Below, piece by piece: positions 6,938 to 10,039 of a DNA stretch of 10,039 nucleotides. Under the pieces are notes generated by a model, which worked only from the letters and a program-made list of their open reading frames with translations, was not told the DNA's origin and searched no databases. The first letter of the stretch is position 1. Each line of letters begins with the position of its first letter. Source of the stretch: Gulosibacter sediminis (GTDB lineage: Bacteria; Actinomycetota; Actinomycetes; Actinomycetales; Microbacteriaceae); contig NZ_JACXJG010000005.1 in assembly GCF_014904065.1 (NCBI RefSeq), positions 244,517-254,555 of the forward strand, in the 5' to 3' direction. The translations under genes were made by a program, and so were the position numbers.

Positions 6938-7613
6938 CGCGCCGCTGGCGTGCCTGCTTGCGCAGCTTGTAGAACACATAGAGTGCGATGAGGATGAGCA
7001 CGATGGCGATGACGACGTACTGGAACCAGCCGGCCGCCTCCTCGAGCACGTGCCAGTTGTTGCCGAGCAGGTAGCCGCCGTAGACGAAGATCGTGTTCCA
7101 AATGCCCGAGCCGAGCAGCGTGAAGATGCCGAAGCGCCACCATGACATGCGCTCGACGCCGGCCGGCAGCGAGATGAGCGATCGGAAGATCGGGATCATC
7201 CGACCGAAGAAGACGGTCCAGTAGCCGTACTTGTTGAACCACTTGATGGTTGCGTCGATCTCGTCGCGGTCGACTAGCGGGAGGTACGAGAGCAGCCTGA
7301 CGGTGCGGTCGTGGCCGAGCCACGCGCCGAGCCCGTAGAGGCAGTAGGCGCCGGCGACCGAGCCGATCGTGGCCCAGATGAGGGCCTCGACCCAGGTGAA
7401 GGTGCCGTCGGCCGAGGCTGCACTGAAGCCGGCCAACGGCAAGATCACCTCGGAAGGGATGGGCGGAAAGAGATTCTCGGCGAGCACGAGCAGTCCGACG
7501 CCAAAGGCGCCGAGGAAGTTCATGACGGCGACGGCCCAGTCGCCAATGACGCCGAAGGCGCTGCCGGACTCTGCGGCGGCCTGTTGCAAAGGGAAAAATA
7601 GATCGGGTCGCAC
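6909..7613 (-). CDS. DedA-family integral membrane protein (VTT domain)
   Basis: This 234-residue membrane protein belongs to the DedA/VTT (SNARE-associated) family, whose members are linked to undecaprenyl-phosphate or phospholipid recycling and membrane homeostasis. Hydrophobic segments lie at about 28-45, 53-67, 76-97, 133-152, 160-183 and 198-216. The N-terminal re-entrant motif is ENLFPPIPSEVILPLAG (46-62) and the second conserved motif is FFGRMIPIFRSLISLPAG (135-152) with Arg138, Pro141 and Arg144. The tail is basic (KLRKQARQRR), consistent with a cytoplasmic C-terminus. The start is GTG 7613: the -10 box TAGGGT is 6 bases upstream on the minus strand, so the message may be leaderless. 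It lies 47 bases after the VOC gene and overlaps the helicase tail by 29 bases. Confidence 0.93.
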   Translation of the reverse strand: MRPDLFFPLQQAAAESGSAFGVIGDWAVAVMNFLGAFGVGLLVLAENLFPPIPSEVILPLAGFSAASADGTFTWVEALIWATIGSVAGAYCLYGLGAWLGHDRTVRLLSYLPLVDRDEIDATIKWFNKYGYWTVFFGRMIPIFRSLISLPAGVERMSWWRFGIFTLLGSGIWNTIFVYGGYLLGNNWHVLEEAAGWFQYVVIAIVLILIALYVFYKLRKQARQRRASADGDEAR

Positions 7614-7649
7614 TCGTCCACCCTACGTGAGGCGGGAGGTGCGACCCGA
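7603..7649 (-). promoter_or_regulatory. DedA promoter (TAGGGT) enclosed by an 11-bp inverted repeat
   Basis: On the minus strand TAGGGT (7625-7620) stands 6 bases before GTG 7613, the spacing expected for a leaderless start. Two perfect 11-base arms, TCGGGTCGCAC (7603-7613) and GTGCGACCCGA (7639-7649), face each other across 25 bases. One arm begins at the start codon and the other covers the -35 area. This could be an operator, or an RNA hairpin ending the upstream VOC transcript. Confidence 0.5.
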
Positions 7650-7660
7650 AGAGTCTGGCG

Positions 7661-8092
7661 CTAGGCGCTCTCGCCCGGGCCGATATTGAACATCCAGGAG
7701 ATGCCGAACTTGTCGATCAGCGCGCCGTAGAGGTCGCCCCAGACCTGTCGTTCGAGCGGCATGATCACGTTACCGCCCGCGGCCAGGCCGTCGAAGTAGC
7801 CGCGGATTCGGTCCTCGTCGTCGCCCATGAGCGAGAGGTTGATGTTGTTGCCGGGCTGGTAGTCGTACGGGGCCATGCCCTCGAGGTGGTCGGCGGCGAA
7901 GAGCTGGATGAGGTCGGTCACCTCGAGGCTCGAGTGCATCACCTTGTCGGCGTGCTCGCTGTCGGCGGGTACTGCGTTGAACTCGCCGAAAGTCGAGAGG
8001 CGGGGTTCGACGCCGAACACCTGCCCGTAGAACTCCATAACCTCGCGCGTGTTGCCGGGGAAGTTGAGGTAGGGGTGAAGACCAGTAGCCAT
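7661..8092 (-). CDS. VOC-family protein, PhnB/YjdN-like (glyoxalase fold)
   Basis: This 143-residue protein has the vicinal oxygen chelate fold of the PhnB-like group, made of two beta-alpha-beta-beta-beta units. The opening LHPYLNFPGNTREVMEFYGQVFG and the C-terminal MPLERQVWGDLYGALIDKFGISWMFNI are the usual signature of this group, and the length is normal. Members are often annotated as 3-demethylubiquinone methyltransferase-like or glyoxalase-like, but a defined reaction is rarely known, and none can be assigned here. The ATG at 8092 is well supported by AAGGAG 6 bases upstream (8104-8099). It lies 104 bases after the small DUF3052-like gene on the same strand and may be its operon partner, though the gap leaves room for its own promoter. 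Confidence 0.92.
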   Translation of the reverse strand: MATGLHPYLNFPGNTREVMEFYGQVFGVEPRLSTFGEFNAVPADSEHADKVMHSSLEVTDLIQLFAADHLEGMAPYDYQPGNNINLSLMGDDEDRIRGYFDGLAAGGNVIMPLERQVWGDLYGALIDKFGISWMFNIGPGESA

Positions 8093-8196
8093 GATTTGCT
8101 CCTTGGTGATTCGGCCTGCGCTGGTCGGCGGGCACTGAGACGAGCGTAAAAAGCAGCGCTGGACTGGGCCTGTGACTCAGCCCCTGGCTTGAACGT

Positions 8197-8598
8197 TTAG
8201 GCCTGTCGCACCGTCTCGCCAGGCTTGAGTGGTCGAGCTCGGATGGCCGACAGGGTCTCGTCGAACGACACGTTCGAGTTCGCGCGCCAGCCGTCGCGCA
8301 GCAGCCGGTTCCAGAGCGTGTCGCGATTGAAATCGGCCGCGTTGCCCTTGGGGTAGATGAACCACACGGCGCGCAGCGGCGCGAGTGCCTGGATGTGCTG
8401 GTCGAGCGCGGCGTCGACGTCAGCGAGGGAGTTGGTGAAGAGCACCGCCACGTCGGCGTCGGCGAGGTCGGTGGCCTCGATCGTGTCGGCGGTGAGCTCC
8501 GGCGGGTGCGTGTGCGTCTCGGGCCAGACCCAGAGGCGAGTGCCGGGCTTGAGTTGCAGTTTCTTTTGGAGGGCGGCGTGGTCGGCTGTGGTGCTCAT
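8197..8598 (-). CDS. Small conserved protein, DUF3052-like
   Basis: This 133-residue cytoplasmic protein has no catalytic motif I recognise. It looks like the DUF3052 group: LQLKPGTRLWVWP (15-27), an acidic run DLADADVAVLFTNSLADVD (44-62), then APLRAVWFIYPKGN (73-86) and VSFDETLSAIRARPL (110-124). The alternating hydrophobic strands and glycine turns suggest a Rossmann-like alpha/beta fold. The function of this family is unknown to me. The frame stays open up to 8694, but ATG 8598 is chosen because GGAG lies 5 bases before it and the extra N-terminal residues are unlike a protein start. It is divergent from the ankyrin-like remnant, with 94 bases between the two starts. Confidence 0.8.
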   Translation of the reverse strand: MSTTADHAALQKKLQLKPGTRLWVWPETHTHPPELTADTIEATDLADADVAVLFTNSLADVDAALDQHIQALAPLRAVWFIYPKGNAADFNRDTLWNRLLRDGWRANSNVSFDETLSAIRARPLKPGETVRQA

Positions 8599-8640
8599 TT
8601 CGCTCCATCGCGTTGTGAGTGTGATTGCCTGGTTCAACCG

Positions 8641-8646
8641 TAGGCT
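8641..8646 (+). promoter_or_regulatory. Possible -10 box TAGGCT for the ankyrin-like/cupin operon
   Basis: TAGGCT fits TAnnnT and lies 46 bases before ATG 8693, which has GGAG-type ribosome binding sequence close by. It is in the 94-base gap to the divergent DUF3052-like gene. No convincing -35 is seen. Confidence 0.35.
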
Positions 8647-8692
8647 GTTGGTGTTTTGTCCTGCCAATGCCGAGACCGGGGGAGCGGAGCAC

Positions 8693-9135
8693 ATGGCGAG
8701 CGAAGTTCAAGAGCAACTCAAGACGCTGAGGGAAGGCACCCTGCCTGAGGTCCTCGCCTGGCTTGGTCCGGACGACGCGAAGTCGTGGCGAAGCCATGAC
8801 CGCACGGCGCTTGCGTGCGCGCTGACGAATCGATCGACGGCAGATCGGCTCGAAATCGCGAACGCACTGCTCGACCGCGGCGCGGACGCGGGCTTTGTGT
8901 TGCAAGAGGACAACGTCGGGGCACTGCACCTGCTCTTCAGCCATTGGCGACGTTTAAGTATCCAGACGGGACGTTCCAGCCGTTCTATTCGGCGCTGATC
9001 GACTCGAGCAAGCTCGACCTTGCTACGGTCGACAAGGGCGGCCGCTCGATGCTCGAGAACATCGAGAAGAAGACCCGTCTTCGTCAATCGCTGTATGACC
9101 AGTTGCTCGACTACCGGGCCAGGACTAGCTACTGA
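8693..9135 (+). pseudogene. Ankyrin-repeat-like gene, frameshifted
   Basis: Two reading frames together spell one protein. The first (8693-8998) starts MASEVQEQLKTLREGTLPEV and holds an ankyrin-like helix pair, STADRLEIANALLDRGADAG then VGALHLLFSH, before going out of frame near 8935-8950 (WRRLSIQTGRSS) and stopping. The second frame, from about 8947 to the TGA at 9135, continues with sensible protein: FKYPDGTFQPFYSALIDSS, LDLATVDKGGRSMLE, then LYDQLLDYRARTSY. The joined product would be about 145 residues. A second ankyrin repeat may be missing at the junction, which would mean a deletion of a length not divisible by three; a single-base error in the sequence is the alternative. No slippery sequence is visible. 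The stop overlaps the ribosome binding site of the cupin gene. Confidence 0.65.
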
Positions 9136-9147
9136 GGAGGCCACATC

Positions 9148-9495
9148 ATGTCCGAAGCGATGAGCAGCGTCGACCTGAACGAGTTGATCAATGAGCTGTT
9201 GGCGGCCGCGGGCGCGACGGGCAGCGGCAGGGCGACCCGCGTGTTTCGGGCCGTGCCGGGCGGCCAGCTCTCGCAGGTGCTGCTCGTGCTGCGCGACGGC
9301 CGCGAACTTTCTGAGCACGAGAATCCGGGCGAAGCACTGCTCCACGTCCTGCGTGGGCGGGTGCGGCTGACGGCTGGCGATGAGCGCTGTGATCTGAGCG
9401 CGAACGAACACATCGTGATCCCGCAGCAGCGTCACGGCCTGTTGGCGCTGGAGGATGCCGCCGTCCTGCTCACTGTCGTGGGGTCGCGCTCCTAG
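9148..9495 (+). CDS. Small cupin-domain protein
   Basis: This 115-residue single-domain protein has a cupin beta-barrel. The first cupin motif is LSEHENPGEALLHVLRG (54-70), with His57, Asn59 and Glu62 where HxH...E is usual, so one metal ligand is replaced by Asn. The second motif region, ANEHIVIPQQRHGLLA (85-100), has Pro92 and His96. A short helix (VDLNELINELLAAAG, 8-22) precedes the barrel. Binding to a metal or small ligand is likely, but the ligand is unknown. ATG 9148 is preceded by GAGGAGG (9134-9140), which overlaps the stop of the ankyrin-like gene, so the two were probably co-translated. Its stop shares CTAG with the stop of the convergent globin gene. Confidence 0.88.
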   Translation: MSEAMSSVDLNELINELLAAAGATGSGRATRVFRAVPGGQLSQVLLVLRDGRELSEHENPGEALLHVLRGRVRLTAGDERCDLSANEHIVIPQQRHGLLALEDAAVLLTVVGSRS

Positions 9496-9902
9496 AGCTC
9501 TCTGCGGCGGATTGTTTCGAAGTCGCTGCCGGAGCGGCCGGCGAGTCGTCGCTGCATCGAGCCTGCGATCCGGGTGGCCTGGAGCTTTGCGCGGTCGGCG
9601 ATCGGCCCACTGAACTGGGCGTCGAGGTTATTCGTCCAGAGGTCGAGCCACCGTTCGAAGTGTTCCTCACCGAGCGGGTGCTTGGTGTGTAGCGCAAAGT
9701 GGAGTTGGAGCGCGTTGCGGCGGTACTTGCCGGCGTTCCACAGCACCGTCTCCCAGAAGTCGCACATGATCGGCAAGTGGTGGTCGAGGTCGAGTTTGGC
9801 CACGTCAGTGAAGATCGGGCCGATCAAAGGATCCTCGAAAGCGGACAAGTAGAAGGTAGATACCAGCCGTTCGACGTCAGCGCGGTCTGAGAGATCGTGC
9901 AT
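9492..9902 (-). CDS. Group III truncated haemoglobin (trHb3)
   Basis: This 136-residue haem protein has the short 2-on-2 globin fold of group III, the class that includes Campylobacter Ctb. Compared from memory with Ctb, the key residues line up: Tyr18 (B10) in TFYLSAF, His42 (E7) in DHHLPIMCDFW, Trp50 (E15), and the proximal haem ligand His68 (F8) eight residues after Tyr60, as in Ctb. HFERWLDLW (81-89) is also typical. Such globins bind O2 or NO and are thought to protect respiration from nitrosative stress or to help oxygen handling; the role here is inferred. The ATG at 9902 follows GAGGAGG by 8 bases. A TATAAT box lies 44 bases upstream with an inverted repeat just behind it. The tail overlaps the cupin gene by 4 bases. 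Confidence 0.94.
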   Translation of the reverse strand: MHDLSDRADVERLVSTFYLSAFEDPLIGPIFTDVAKLDLDHHLPIMCDFWETVLWNAGKYRRNALQLHFALHTKHPLGEEHFERWLDLWTNNLDAQFSGPIADRAKLQATRIAGSMQRRLAGRSGSDFETIRRREL

Positions 9903-9930
9903 GCGGCAGCCTCCTCACCGAAATCGGAAG

Positions 9931-9952
9931 AATTGATTGTCGTTCAATTATA
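9931..9952 (-). promoter_or_regulatory. Globin promoter: TATAAT with an adjacent inverted repeat
   Basis: A perfect TATAAT occupies 9952-9947 on the minus strand in an AT-rich patch within GC-rich sequence. Overlapping it and reaching into the expected transcription start is AATTGA (9931-9936), 7 bases, TCAATT (9944-9949). The TTGA-N7-TCAA core is one base wider than an FNR/CRP-type site. The -35 is weak. It could be an operator for a redox or NO sensor. Confidence 0.55.
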
Positions 9953-9969
9953 GGCTGTGCACCAACGCG

Positions 9970-10010
9970 AAAGGCCCCTGACCGGATTGAATTCCAGGTC
10001 AGGGGCCTTT
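9970..10010 (-). terminator. Intrinsic terminator of the downstream tRNA gene
   Basis: AAAGGCCCCTGACC (9970-9983) pairs perfectly over 14 bp with 9997-10010, and a further short GGA/TCC pairing sits in the loop. Read on the minus strand it begins 9 bases after the tRNA discriminator base and ends in a TTT tract. T-runs occur on both sides, so it could also work in the other direction. Confidence 0.85.
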
Positions 10011-10019
10011 TCGTTACTG

Positions 10020-10039
10020 TGCGCGAGGGGGGACTTGAA
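10020..10039 (-). tRNA. tRNA, probably tRNA-Leu, 3' end only
   Basis: Read on the minus strand the last 20 bases are the 3' end of a tRNA: T loop TTCAAGT, then CCCCC (3' side of the T stem), acceptor 3' strand CTCGCGC and discriminator A73 at base 10020. CCA is not encoded (the next bases are CAG). The implied acceptor GCGCGAG and a GGGGG/CCCCC T stem match what I recall of actinobacterial tRNA-Leu, but the anticodon is outside the window. The terminator at 9970-10010 follows directly. Confidence 0.8.

Noticed and set aside
1021..9460. Recurring GGATGC/GCATCC word as a possible genome-wide signal
   Set aside because: I counted about 11 copies on both strands by eye, near what a rough estimate for this base composition gives, so there is no clear enrichment.
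9931..9949. FNR/CRP-type site at the globin promoter
   Set aside because: The half-sites resemble TTGAT and ATCAA, but the central spacing is one base too long (TTGA-N7-TCAA, not N6), so the assignment is not supported; kept only as a generic inverted repeat.
9951..9956. Plus-strand TAGGCT box driving a small RNA that ends at the 9970-10010 hairpin
   Set aside because: There is no -35 at a proper distance, the product would be little more than the hairpin itself, and the hairpin is explained as the terminator of the minus-strand tRNA.

Overview
The window is high-GC DNA packed with short, tightly spaced genes on both strands. It is most likely chromosome of an actinomycete, probably Microbacteriaceae. 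The taxon is inferred from overall protein character, TAnnnT-type -10 boxes close to GTG/ATG starts, and a tRNA gene without an encoded CCA; no marker gene proves it. I see no integrase, transposase, CRISPR array, phage module or toxin-antitoxin pair. Most of it reads as ordinary housekeeping sequence.

Left part (1-3405): the 3' part of an ABC-transporter ATPase gene, then the zinc-free type B ribosomal protein L31, closed by a strong 17-bp hairpin. A DEDDh 3'-5' exonuclease on the minus strand is divergent from an alpha/beta hydrolase. The hydrolase stop overlaps the start of an atypical SDR-like NAD(P)-binding protein by 8 bases, so these two form an operon.

Middle (3389-6937): a class II (SIRT4-like) sirtuin on the minus strand runs tail-to-tail into the SDR gene. 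It is divergent from a SpoU/TrmH-type RNA 2'-O-methyltransferase, which is followed 21 bases later by a large actinobacterial SF2 helicase. Strong Shine-Dalgarno sequences move both the sirtuin and the helicase starts downstream of the longest possible reading frames.

Right part (6909-10039): minus-strand genes for a DedA membrane protein, a PhnB-like VOC protein and a small DUF3052-like protein. Then come a plus-strand broken ankyrin-type gene and a cupin, a minus-strand group III truncated haemoglobin with a TATAAT promoter, and finally the 3' end of a minus-strand tRNA (probably tRNA-Leu) with its terminator.

The points most worth a second look are: a Cys-to-His change in the sirtuin zinc site; a palindrome holding both stop codons of a convergent gene pair; three tail-to-tail coding overlaps in 6.5 kb; several promoters placed so close to start codons that leaderless mRNAs are likely; inverted repeats around the DedA and globin promoters; and the frameshifted ankyrin-like gene. 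I did not find a convincing new multi-gene system.
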